Part shown: positions 12,673 to 24,420 of the stretch, piece after piece
Layout of the letters: the number at the start of each line of letters is the position of its first letter
Numbering within the stretch: position 1 is the stretch's first letter
Source of the DNA: Rhabdornis inornatus
Lineage: Eukaryota; Chordata; Aves; Passeriformes; Rhabdornithidae
DNA: 64,000 bases
Assembly (NCBI GenBank): GCA_013397075.1
Contig: VWZS01002239.1
Coordinates: 1,130,332 to 1,194,331 of the forward strand
Direction of reading: 5' to 3'
Notes under the pieces: model-generated
The model's input: the letters and a program-made list of their open reading frames with translations, nothing else
What the model was told of the DNA's origin: nothing
The model's database searches: none
Program-made: the position numbers and the translations under genes

Positions 12673-15600
12673 TTAATGGTATTCCTGAACAAACTAAAAA
12701 ATGCCAGAGACAGGTCAGAGTTTGTTAGTCTGGGACACGACAAGATATTTGAGTCTCCAGAGCCATATGTGTATGCCTGTGTGTGTATTTATTCTCTGCT
12801 AGCCTTCAAACACAGAACTCTTGTTGGAGTTTGTCTTGAAACATTTGCCTCAGGTAATTTAACCCAATACAATGAAAAATGCAAGATAGTGGAAAATCAT
12901 CTGGAATAATTGATGGTGAAGGAATCAGTTAAGTTTGAAAATAGCTATTAAAGCAATTTTTATCAAGAAAAAAAAGTACAAAAATTAAATGAGATTTAGC
13001 TTTGAAACTCAATTACCATATTATCTCTACATATCCAGAACAAATGCTTGTACAGCCTCTAAAACATTAATCATTATTATGGTACTGTGATGTTTGATCA
13101 AAAGTTGGTTTGTTTATTTAATTTTGTTTAATTTTTGTTCTGCTTTCCATTGCTTTGTTTCAAGATGTTCTACATGGTTTTGCTGGAAATAACTATTTTA
13201 TTTTGGACAAAGAATGTTGTTTGAAACAAAATTCCACTGAAAGCAAAATAATCATTGCCCCTGCTGACATGAAATTGCAATATTTCCAACCCTTTCTAGA
13301 AACAGATCCACCTGTCTCAGCTTTCTTCTTCCTCCTCTCCTTTTCTTGTCTCTCAAGTCTGTCCTTGTAATAGTCAGTGCTTTTTAGTACTGAATATTTA
13401 CTAAATATTCTACAAAGTACTTCTTATATTTTAGTATTAGAAGTGTCAGAGAAAAAAATTTTGAAAGATATTTTTCCCTGAGAGCAGAAGCCACTCAAAG
13501 GAAATATGTTCCACATGAAAATGAGTGTTAATTTAAAGATAGTTACAGTGCTTTTTCACCAGATGCATATAATGGTATACAACCTCTTAGTATTTTGATA
13601 CTTCTAAGGTATTGTTTTCAGATTTCCATGAATAAAACTCTGAAGTTCTTACTGAGTCTCCCTCAAAAAATAGCACTAGAATTTTAAATTAGGAATTTCA
13701 GGTAGGGTTTACATACTCCCTGAAAGAGTTTCTACTTAAAAATTAAGGTAGGAATTCTTAGAGTTGACTTTAAAATAGCCTTTCTTTTCTCTTGGAGAGA
13801 GACATTCAAATAAATTCTGATTTCTGGTGGCCTCATAACTGCAATTCATATTTGTTCCACTATTTTATGTTTTCCTGGTATAAAGAGCAGGATGTTTACA
13901 TTTTCTTGCTTTAATAGGGTAGAGTACTCCCAAAGGCAACGAATGCAAAACTAGTACTAATACTAATAATAAGTGACAGTTTTTGTAATCAACTGTGAAA
14001 ATGAATCACAATTTTCAAGTGCAAAAATGCATTGGTAATTTCCAAAGGGGTGTTTGTACATGGCACAGTCCATGAACTCTTACAATGTTTTGTATCATTC
14101 TCCATTCCTTTTCAGAGACCAAACTGTTCTAACTGTGTGTGGAGAGACTTTCATTTCTCACTTCTTGGAGAAGAGAAAAAAGAAGCAAGAGATTGTCACT
14201 CCTCTCTCACTTAGGAAAAGAGGTGCAAACATAAAAAATAGATCTGTGTTCCACTGCTGCTGTAAACAAACGAGCAAAGGGGAAAAAAAAGAGACTCTCT
14301 AAGGAAACACAGAAGAAAATAATTCCTTCTACATTAGGCTACAGTTCAAGCAAGTGACAGAGTTTGGAAGAGATGTGGAATGACACCCCTGTCTCGCTGC
14401 AGCTGGCAGTGGGAATGTCCTCATCTGTTTACCATTCACTCTCCTTGTTAGGATTGCTGTAAATTTGCTGTAAGAATGTGGTTAGCTATCTCCCCTTGAC
14501 ATATTTGCCATGGCACATATATATGTAAGTTTACTTTTTTCCTACTCACTGAGGCCATACAAAAATTCTTCTTAGTTGCTTAGCCAATATTTTCCTTTTT
14601 GCCATATCCTTATGAAACTGATATATATATAACTGTAGCCCACAATTTATTTCATTCAGTGAAAGAGAGAAATGCCTTCTCTTATCTTGTCCTTTAGTGT
14701 TTGAGTCAGATAACCAAGGAATGCATTAATCCTTAAGATATAATTATATTCCCAAGAAGGATACACAGGCATGTCTTAACAAAAAGAAATTTCCTTCTCA
14801 GTGGAAATAATCATAATAATTTTTACATATCAAGAAAAATAACAAAATAATTAGGGGGTATTTTTATATATAATTTCAAACATTTTAACAGTACAGGAAA
14901 ATTTAAAAAAATCACCCAGTTCTAAAATACATCTCCTCCTCCAAAAAAATCCTCGATTTTCCAAAAGTTGTCCATCAGTGTAGTAAACTGAAGACTAAAT
15001 GATTTGGCATCAAATTTACTATGTGTTTATTTTAAAACCTTTAAAATTGCAATTATGATTAGTTATGTATGAGGAACTTTATTTATATGAACACAAAGTT
15101 ATTACTGTAATAAAAGAGTTCTGAGAAGTCTGCAGTGACAGCATTATTAAATGTAAGTTATACATGTCTACTTATTTCCTACGGAGACTTTGGAATCAAG
15201 CCTAGGACAACTGTGGATACTTCAACTAGATGTCTCAAGGGAATATGCCCATTTTACTACTAGCACAATCAACCCTACAAATTTCCCTTAGGTCCTCATG
15301 AATTTGAAGCTGGACAGTTAGGAAAAGTGTTTAAAGGCTAGTAAGATACCTGAATGCCATTGTTCAAACAACAAAATTAACTCCAGTATTTTGATACCCT
15401 AAACCAAGGAAATTTATAAAGTTAGAAATACATTACACAAAAATAATTTCTCGTGGCTTATGTGACTCCCGAAGGACAACTAATTAAAAAAATAGTAAAT
15501 ATTTGATGTAAAAATACTTAATTTGCCATTTGCTATCTTCTCAAAGATTTTTTTTAACCTCTCTATGTAGTAAGTGGCTTTGGTTTTCTTTTTTTTTTTC

Positions 15601-16429
15601 CCTAAGGGTGAACACATCAGGTTTTCAATAGGATAGGACACACTATCTGTAGGTCTAATGTGGGAAATAAATTTATGAAAACAGCTTGAAAATTGCTTCA
15701 GGCATTTTTTGATCAGGAAACTCTGTGGAAGAGTGAAAACAAAGAAATGTACTTATATTTAATGATATTGAGGGTTTTAGGGCCTTGCATCTTGAACACC
15801 AAATGAAGAAATCATCTATTAATAAAGCAATGTTGTGCGTTACCCAGCAGAATAAGTAATAATATCATGGTGAGAACAAATACAAGAACACAAATATCAG
15901 TATCATATATATCAAGCAATCCAAGCAAAAATGCTACTAATTTGTTTTGAATTTCCCACTCCTGGCCGATATAGTGTCCAGGTCTGAGACGCTTATTTCC
16001 ATATATTCATAAAAATGTAAGGAACCTCAAAAATAGTGAAAAAATTAATAAATTCAAACATTAAAAAGAAAAGCAAGCAAACAAAACCAAAACAGAACCA
16101 GAAAACAATCTGTGTTGTCATCATATGTAACAGTTACTTCAATGTAACATGAAGACTAGCTTAAAATAGTAGAGAAAAATTAGAGTGGGTAAGAATATTG
16201 TGGGAAAAGTCCTCATTCAATGCAAGTAGTTGTCTAGAATAATCTTGTTTAGCTTCAAGTCTCAGGTTTCTGGGAAATGGTAAGATAAAAGAGCAACTGA
16301 TCAACAGGAAGAACAAGTCAACATTTGAGTAATACTGAATAAAACTTCACACTTTTTTTTTACTCATATATGTTCCAATGCAATAATTACTTGCATTATA
16401 CTCCTTCCTTTGGGGAAAGCTTTCAAAGA
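12673..16429. other. Non-coding DNA, no gene seen
   Basis: AT-rich sequence without a recognisable gene or transposon. It contains an A/C-rich low-complexity tract at about 16063-16105, and a good acceptor-like pyrimidine tract (CCATTCCTTTTCAG) before 14117 that precedes two overlapping short frames. A 51 nt exon-like segment at 12803-12853 is described among the findings. Confidence 0.65.
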
Positions 16430-16512
16430 ACCTTAGGGTTCTTTGCCTCCTAAGTGGTGATCAGGGTAACAGGGTCACTGTGGCCATGAACTCTCAGACA
16501 AGTTTGGTGAAG
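16430..16512 (+). repeat. Copy A of an unidentified ~85 bp interspersed repeat
   Basis: This stretch and 20289-20373 align in the same orientation over about 85 bases with only a handful of substitutions. They share TTTGCCTCCTAA, GTGATCAGGGTAACAGGG and CTCAGACAAGTTTGGTGAAG. The similarity stops abruptly after GGTGAAG. Four kilobases of unrelated DNA separates the copies, so this is an interspersed repeat or an old dispersed duplication, not a tandem array. I do not recognise the family. Copy B is followed within about 50 bases by a CR1 3' end, which leaves open that both derive from a CR1 variant. Confidence 0.8.
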
Positions 16513-19390
16513 TTTTTTTGAATCTCAGAGTCCTACTCTCAGTTAAGACATTCCTTAACTTCCCCAAACTCTAAACTAGATTGTTTATTTTTTCATTTAG
16601 AGGTCTGTTTGTCTTTCTCCCTTTCATTCACAAAAAAATGTAATTTTGTGCTAAACTAACAAGCCTTTCTTGTCAGTATTAGAAAAAGATAAGGCTAACT
16701 CAGAAGTTATTTTAATGAGTCAGTGACACTGTGTTAAAGCAAAGCCCTAGAACAAGTTTAGAATCAGGCAGATTGAACCAAGTAATGCAGTATGTCAGTA
16801 TCCAGCCCAGAATCAATTTTCTACCTCCTGTGTACCTCTGGCTGCTATCTATATTTGCTGCTCTCCCATCAGCATCAGCAAATGTAACCACTTAAACTTG
16901 ATCCTTCTCTCCTGATCAGTTATATGGAGAAAAGGCAGCAGAGATCTGTCTTAATCCATGTGGGATGCCCTTAATGCTTACCCTAGAGTGGACATGTTTT
17001 TTTCTTACTAGAATTATCTGCTTTCTGTTTCTTACACTAGCTATTTATCTGCTTCCATATCTCAGAAGGGATACTTGAAAGCTTCTGTCTAAACCAGGTC
17101 CCAGTTATGTAGAATTAAGAACAGGCTGTGGAAAGTTCAGTCGCAGAACATGTGCTGTCACTTTCAACACCATTGGCAATGCCTTGAATTGGAGAGGATG
17201 TGAAATAGTCAGGAGTTTTCATCTGCACTCAGAACATTGAATATTCTTAGTAAAACATAGAAGTAAAGTTATCTTCAAAGTACAAAACCTATTTGTCAGA
17301 GATGAGATCTGTATGGAAATGGTGAAAATCCTGTTTGGATAAAACCCTGCAGACACATACGATCAAAACCTGGGTTCTGACACTGTGGCTCAAATTCAGA
17401 GCGCAGCATTTTTTGTGAGCCATCTTGATGAATAAAAACTAAGCGAAAAATTTGCAGGTGGGGTTCACAGTGGGAAAATCTGGCATTCTGGAAAGTGACA
17501 CAGGATCTGGGTACACCTCCAGTCATTCCACACATTATTAATTTTGTGTAGTTGGAGGGGTGGTATCTCACACAAAATATAAATCAAAATATAAACATAG
17601 GGTCACACAAAATATAAACATAGGGTCATCTGTCTGCTCAAGCTTTTTGAAAAGTCATACGTGCACTGCTATTATTTTATTGAGACTGCTGCTTTAGGTC
17701 TCCTATAGGATGCTGTCATATGTCCACTTGTCTTTAAGCAGAGGAGAAAACCACAAGAGTACCTGATGTATGTTTGCCCTTGCATGGTGGTGATTTAACT
17801 CATCTTGTTGTCTATTGTTGTCTTGTTGTCTATTTATTGTTATTACCCATCAGAAGCTGAAATAGCTATCACTGTTCTTCTCCTATCCATCCTCATAATA
17901 ATTTTATGCTCATGTAAATTTAGACCACACTTCCTACACATTCTATGAAGAACAAGTGAAGATAGAAATTGCATAAAGCCAACTTTTGGCAAAGGTACTG
18001 TTTTCATTCAATTTTACTTAGAATATTATAATATGTACAAATCTTACACAAAAATGAAAAGTAGTTACTATCTTTGTAATGAAATATTATTTATCATTTT
18101 TATCTATTTATGAATTACTGCAGATTTACTAGAATCAGAGAGTCTGTTTTAGAGTGAGAAAACAAGATTAAAATCACTTGCCCTCAATGGCCTAGGAACC
18201 TGGCAGGAGCATTAGGAAGAAAAGATGAATGCTTTTGAATCCCTTTCTAGTTCACAAGGAGAGATTATTTTTCCCCTTCTTCCTTCAAAATACCATTAAA
18301 GTCCCAAAAAATTGACCAAATGTGTCTGTTTTATACTTTGGTCACCAGTTTAACTTTGCAATCAAACTTTTTCGCAGCGATTTGACCATCCTTTCAATTG
18401 GTAGCCTTGACAAATAACAGCTATTTGAACAGGGAGCACAATATATCCAGAAGAAAACTCCATGGTGTATATCAAAGTATTCATCTTGCACCATATCTTG
18501 AAAATTCAATTCTTATAAAAGCAAAATCATTACAGAGACACAAGTGCTCTGAGGACAGAACTGGGAGCACATGGGGGTTGTTTTCAATTGAAGCATAAAA
18601 GAGTTTTAAATCAATTTCAAAGTTCAATACCCTTCAAGGGAGGGTAATGAGGAATGTATATGCAGCAACTCTGTTTTCCTTGAGAATATTTTGTTAGTTT
18701 TCTGTGTTACCTGAGAGATTTTACCCTTGCTTTTTTCTGGATGGGTAGGTAAGTGGAGAACAATATGGAAGCATCTGAGAGGGTCAAAACACATAAAGAT
18801 TAATTCTGTATTCTGACAGCCCTTGCACAGCTGAATCCACAGCCCTGACTTAAATTTTTACAAGATTAACTTGGTCTATATGGTGAATGAATAATACCTC
18901 TTTAAATTAACTAATTGGCCAAGAAGGGCAGGAAACATGCTGAACTAGAGAGATAAAGGAGTTACTTTCTGTTTATTGAACTCTAACCAAGTAGTTCTTT
19001 GGTTCAGAGAAGAACTGTGATGAGTTTTTGTCCCAGTTTGTTCAAAGCTGGCAAAATAGGTACTGTGGGCTGGTGGAGAGTTAGTTTGAATTTAAACTAA
19101 ATTAATTCACTTTAATTCATGTAAAATGTTTTGAGACAGGAAAAAAGAAAAATGGACATTCATATAAACATATTTTGAAGACATTCTGCTACTTGAAATG
19201 TCAGAAGCAATCTCAATGAAGACATCATAGAGTGAAATAAAATGGTCCTGATAACACAAAGAGTGCAAAATATCACATAGATATCACTATCATGTATAAG
19301 ACAGAAGTTAAAAAGTGGTCTATATATGTTCTCTTTTCAGTATATTGAAATGAATGAGAAATTCTCTTTACTTAATATGGATGATCTCTA
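16513..19390. other. Non-coding DNA, no gene seen
   Basis: No gene recognised. A 91-codon minus frame at 17296-17571 has no visible family. Two small tandem duplications lie at 17569-17626 and about 17802-17835. Confidence 0.7.
17569..17626 (+). repeat. Short imperfect tandem duplication
   Basis: Two copies of a CACACAAAATATAAA...CATAGGGT unit. The first (17569-17603) carries an extra internal 12 bp repeat; the second (17604-17626) lacks it. Slippage is the simple explanation. Confidence 0.8.
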
Positions 19391-19942
19391 TGTCATGGTT
19401 TAAGATGACAAGGCAGCTAAACACGATACAGACTCTTGCTCACAGCTCTCCCTGTAGTGGGACGACGAGGGAATTGGAAAAAAAAAAGTAGAACTTGTGA
19501 GATAAAGACAGTTTAATAGTACAGAAATGGAAGACAAAATAATGATGATGCAAGTGATAATAATGATAAAAAATTTAGACTATACAAAGCAAGTGATGCA
19601 CAATGTACTTTCACAAGCTCACCACCTGATGACTGCATCCCTTAGCCAACTTTCCCCCAGCTTTATATGTTAAGCATGGCACCACATGGAACAGAATGTC
19701 CCTTTGGCCAGTTTGGATCAGCTGCTCTCTCCAAGTCCCCTCCCAAATTCTTGAGCTCCTCTACACCTACTCACTTGTGGGATGGTTTGAGAAGCTGATT
19801 AGACCTTGGCCTAGTGTAAACACTGATCAACAACAACTAAAATATCAGTATCTTATGAACATTATTCTCATTCTAAATACAAAACAACTCTGTACTATCT
19901 ACTTGGAACAAAATTAGCTCTATGCCAGATGAAATCAGTACA
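19391..19942 (-). mobile_element. Solo ERVL-type LTR (class III endogenous retrovirus)
   Basis: The segment begins TGTCATGGTTTAA and ends near AATCAGTACA, close to the TG...CA ends expected of an LTR. Its internal blocks, in order, match what I remember of a common bird ERVL LTR: GACAGTTTAATA, a degenerate ATA/ATG-rich patch, AAGTGATGCACAATG, CTCACCACC, CCTTTGGCCAGTTTGGATCAGCTG and CAACAACTAAAATATCAGT. Reading the minus strand gives a TATA-like ACATATAAAG at about 19661-19670 followed by CTGGGGG, placing the promoter sense on the minus strand. No gag, pol or env lies on either side, so it is a solo LTR left by recombination. Flanking 5 bp duplications are not clear. The LTR is old and carries many substitutions. 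Confidence 0.85.
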
Positions 19943-20288
19943 GTGTCCAAAAAAATGTTATTAGGAATTCTAGTGTTAAATCCTTTTAGTTAAAGGTGTT
20001 GCTAATGCTAAAAGTCTAATAAAGTGATATTTAGTGACATTTTGCTTCTAAAGATATCCCTCAGATAACCCATACTTAACTGTTATTCTCTGTGGTAAAT
20101 AATGTGCCAGTACTTATTTAATATACAACAACTGCCTTATTTATACACCAATTAAATAAATATCAGAGATACTTAGTCTGAGGTGTTACTGTTAATATCA
20201 AACTTCTTCATGCTTTTCAATGGTTATGTGCAAGGTGTGATTGCTATATTTTAAAAAGAGTTCTGTTCGGTCGAATTTACTAGAATTC
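19943..20288. other. Non-coding DNA between LTR and repeat copy B
   Basis: AT-rich sequence with no gene or repeat that I can identify. Confidence 0.6.
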
Positions 20289-20373
20289 GACCTTAGGATC
20301 CTTTGCCTCCTAAACAGTGATCAGGGTAACAGGGCCACTGTGGGCTATGAACTCTCAGACAAGTTTGGTGAAG
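20289..20373 (+). repeat. Copy B of the unidentified ~85 bp repeat
   Basis: Partner of 16430-16512, same orientation. It shares the GTGATCAGGGTAACAGGG core and the ACTCTCAGACAAGTTTGGTGAAG edge, the latter split here only to keep it short in description. Sequence after this point (GCTGCTTGTAAATAACC) differs from copy A and runs into a CR1 3' end at about 20425. Confidence 0.8.
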
Positions 20374-20424
20374 CTGCTTGTAAATAACCTGTGAACCTCT
20401 GCAGAGCATTAATATATACCACCA

Positions 20425-20556
20425 GGATGCACTATCCCTGGAAATGTTCAAGGCCTGATTGGATGTGGCTTTGAACAACCTGGACTAGTGCCCATGTCAG
20501 GGGTGTTGGAACTAGATGATCTTTGGGTCCCTCCCATGACGAATCCATGATTTTAT
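20425..20556 (+). mobile_element. CR1 LINE 3' end fragment
   Basis: The blocks CACTATCCCTGGAAATGTTC, AAGGCCTGATTGGATG, GGCTTTGAACAACCTGG, AGGGGTGTTGGAACTAGATG and ATCTTTGGGTCCCTCCCA are the well-known 3' UTR phrases of avian CR1, in sense orientation and correct order. The 3' end near CCATGATTTTA is a degraded form of the CR1 terminal ATTCTATG-type repeat. Only the last ~130 bp are present, so this is a typical severely 5'-truncated copy. Confidence 0.9.
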
Positions 20557-23500
20557 TAATAGCTGTGGGATATAAATGTATCATCTTGGGAGTGTGTCTA
20601 CAAAGACATGGTGAAGCTGAGCTCCACTGGCAGATGTATCAAAAAAAAAGGCTCATGGGTAGCTTGAGTAGTAAAATGTATCTTGAAGGCAAGTACTCTT
20701 TCTCATGATGTGAATCAGATATTCCAAGTATCCTTTTGATATTAAGTATAACTTTGTTATGCTTTCACAGTGCTTTTTTCCCCCTTTAAAGTTGTGCTTC
20801 ATATTTTGGGAAAAAAAAAAAAGGATTTGTGCTCACACTATGAATTTAAATCATCTTCACCCCAAATTTAGTGTCATTTTGATGAATTCTGGAACAAGTC
20901 AGTACAATGCAGAAGAGAAATTTTGTGTTTCCATGAAATTAAGAAGCATTTGGGATTTAATTTTTTATTTTAAATCTTTTAAAAGAACACATCTCTTTAT
21001 ACAGCATTAATATATGTTGAATACAAGCCTTACAGCCAATACAATTAAACATCTAAGCAATGCTTAGGCATTTTCAAAGTTAATTATTTATTCTTGAATG
21101 CTATTTATATTCAAATTTCTGATCCCATGAAGTTGCTCTTTTTGTAGATACATAAATCTTATTTATTTATAAAATTCTTTATTGAAAGTTTTAAAGAGTT
21201 GATTCATCAGCTGATCTAAATTCTGATGAGAATAATGCTGGCTTTAACAGAATTTTAAAAATCCCTTGGCTTAAATTGAAACTTGTCTGAATAAAAACTG
21301 GCTATAAGTAAGGAAGCTGTAATTTGGCCTGAAATCAAATAAACTTTCAGACATTTATTTTAATCAGCCATCAGTCTCGGTGTTTTTTTCCTCTGAAAAC
21401 TGTGATTAATGTTAAATGTGAGTTAGTATAAGAATCCTAAATTAACATTCAGAAGGAAACAGTAGTAGAATATTGGAAAACTCTTCTGGAAAGAATTAAC
21501 TTGCGACTCTTCAGCAGTCCAAGGAGGATATTATATCTTAGTTCTGGAGAATTCTGTGGACTACTTTTCTTTGAAGCAAAAACAGAAAAGGAAGGTTGTG
21601 GTTTTATGACAAGCTCACTTAAAAGTGTGACCAAAAAATTAAATGTAATGGCCACCATTGATATTTTTTATACCTAAAGGAAGCATAATATACACTCATT
21701 TTCCACATTTTTGAGACATAGATATGTACACAAAATACATATATACAGAAATATATACACATCTACACAAGCACATGCAGACAAATACGTCTTTCACACA
21801 TGGCTATGCACTGAGGAATGAAATAAAGAATCCATGCTCATGAGAACTACCTCTGGGGTTTTCTTCAAAAATGAAACATTTTCAGAAACCTGACATTGTC
21901 GGGCTGGGGGGAGAGGGTTGAGCAAACGGTACAGAGAGAGAAGTGCTTGCTGACAGGTTGACAAAAGTACATGTAGCCTTTCCTTCTAGAGGGGAGAGGT
22001 TAGGCACTACACCACCACAGCAGAGCCTTGGGGTATTACACAGCCATCCATTCGCAGCTTTCACAGTGATGAATGAGGTCTTAGCAGATGCCTTGCAGAG
22101 AACTGGCAAGACAGAGAAGCAGAAAGGATGAGATTACTCATATGTCTGCCCTTTTACCCTCTCAGCTTGGGTGAGGCAGGTGATTAAAAGATAAAGTCTT
22201 GGGTGATCTAATCAAAGCCATCTGCTCCCACTCTAGTCAGTAAGAGAAATTCTCAGAAGCACAAGGAACATGAAGAGTTGGTTTAATCAGAATTTAAACA
22301 GAAATATTATTGTAGAAGCACTCAGGGGCTCTGAGGACAATCCTCCTATTCATTGAGGAGCTCCAGATAGATGGATATAACTTTCTTAACGGGTTCTCAG
22401 ACTTCAAAATACCCTCAGCTACATTAAGCAAAATTAAGGATTCAATAAAATCTGATGGATTTGAGCATGAGGGAAAAAAAGGTCTAAACCTGTCACCAGA
22501 TATTTACCTTAAGGGGAATGAGGCTTCTTGCAATTTCTTTTAAAGCATTGAATACTGGCTAAAACCATATGGAACATATCCATTTCTGTCTGGACATGAC
22601 AAGACTCATTCAGAAGATTATTAACAATGAAATTAATAAATGCATCCTTAATTTGAACTTTTTTCATAATATTTCTTAATAAGCAAGAGAAAAAAACCTA
22701 ACAGAATATTCTGGCATCAGCAGCCTTTGCCATAACTAGGATGAAACATTCACAAAATTGACTGCTCTTTTTAAAGGGGAGAAAAGTAATTATATAAATA
22801 CCCCCTAGTCCAAGGAAACTAGAACTTTACTGTGTGTACAGATCTCCTCCACAAAAATGTAAAGTTCTAATTTCACTAAGTTGTAAATGGGAAAGAATGA
22901 CCAGCTTTTTCAGTTGAGATTCCTGTTTTAGTCTGCTTGGGTTCATGCATGTATGATAGTCAAGAGAGACGTGGGCATTTCTGATAATCCTAGTGAAATG
23001 CCTGGTATTGCATCAGAGGTTTGGCTGCCTTGCACCTATTTTTATTATATTGTATTTTCAAAGGATTGTTAGTATGTCAGCCACAGTCTTTCAATGAAAT
23101 TCAGTAGTATTTTGAGATGCACAAAATTTTCATCATTGCATCTATTTGTGGAGACAACATATATTCATTCTCCCTAATCTACCTCTAATTCTCTATGCAA
23201 ATACTGCCAGGCTCACTCAAGGCCACTGGATTTAGTTACTCACTTGACTGAAAAGCATGTCAATGCAAATTCAGGCTGATAAACCAGCACACAAATCTCC
23301 AGGGCTTCAGCAAGTTATAATTTAACCACAGTATTAACAAAACAAGATAGCAATTATGCAAGGAATCAGCTGAAAAGTTATTTTTAATTTTAAATTTCTG
23401 CCTCTGTACAGCTGGGTGTGGAAAGTAAAAAGCAAGACAAGGCACGTGTCCCCATTAGGCAGGCCTTTGGAAACCAAGCAGCATACTGTACTAAGCACTA

Positions 23501-23929
23501 TGCTGTGGATGTTTCACAGTAAATTTATCAACACCAGCCCTGAAAGCAAATGCTTTTCCAGTGTGGTGGAATGTTCTTTTTAATATTAGTGTATCAAATA
23601 TTTTTGGCTCTGACAGTGACAGCAAATTAGTGCTGACTTCATAAAGACAGAGTTGTGTGCAAGCTTGGGGATATTACAAGGGTTCTTCTGACTGCCATAA
23701 GTCCTCACCTCCAGGACGGCCTTGTCCTGAATTCAAGCTTTGCCATGAAGTCAGATCAGCTGAATTCTTAGCTTTCTCATTCTTCACCATTTAATCACTC
23801 CTATATTATCCTTGTAGAGGCCCTCTAGCAGACCTATTTACATTAAAGATTTGATTTTATATATTCCTATTTGTTCTTGGTAAACTTACTGCTCCTCCTT
23901 ATTCATTAGCTGCTCAGCACTATCCCTTT
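20557..23929. other. Non-coding DNA, no gene seen
   Basis: No gene recognised. There is an A12-type run near 20810-20822, a degenerate ATATAC/ACAC-rich patch at about 21718-21790, and a slightly GC-richer stretch at 21880-22130 whose opposing 62- and 75-codon frames match nothing I know. Confidence 0.65.
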
Positions 23930-24420
23930 ACTTAGAGCTGGTACAGTTCCTGTGAAGTCACAGCCCCTATAGGAGGCTGTTCTGGAGCCTCTATAAGTCT
24001 GTGAAGATGTAGAGGCTGCTGTCTGGCCCCTGATAGTCCTGTCTGCCCCTGCCTGACCTCTCCTGGGGCTTCCACATCCTGTTGATGACCTAGGACTCAA
24101 TGTCAGCTTCCCAGGGCCATCAGCCCTTGCCCAGCAGCAGCATGGCAGGGCTGGTCTTCAGCTCTCCACAGACCTGTCCTGCCTGGCTCACCTGTGGACC
24201 CACAACCCATCCTGTCCCTGGCCCATTTCCACCTCCATGGAGGTGCCTGATGGCTGGGGCTGGGCTGTCCCCACTGGCCCACTGCTCTGCTCCTGGCTGG
24301 GACCATGGGCTGTCAGTTCCCTTGGAAAGAATCCCTGTGAAGGCACAAATCCTTATGAGAGCTGGTGACATTTGCAGCGCCCTGAACACATGGTCATCAT
24401 CTCTGTGAGACAATTGAAAA
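23930..24420. other. GC-rich but CpG-poor patch, unidentified
   Basis: About 490 bp is clearly richer in G and C than the surrounding DNA (peak about 24040-24310) yet almost free of CG dinucleotides (only one or two in the richest 300 bases). Because of its composition it carries overlapping frames on both strands (102 codons plus at 24100; 124 codons minus at 24120-24494) with Pro/Ser/Trp/Gly-rich translations that resemble no family. CpG loss with high GC points to an old, once-methylated insertion, such as a decayed LTR or GC-rich retroelement, rather than an active CpG-island promoter. I could not identify it. Confidence 0.45.

Noticed and set aside
12360..12909. 127-145 codon frames (poly-Asn/Thr on minus, Leu/Val-rich on plus)
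   Set aside because: They are produced by the GGT and TTG triplet repeats, which have no stop codons in those frames; no unique coding sequence supports them.
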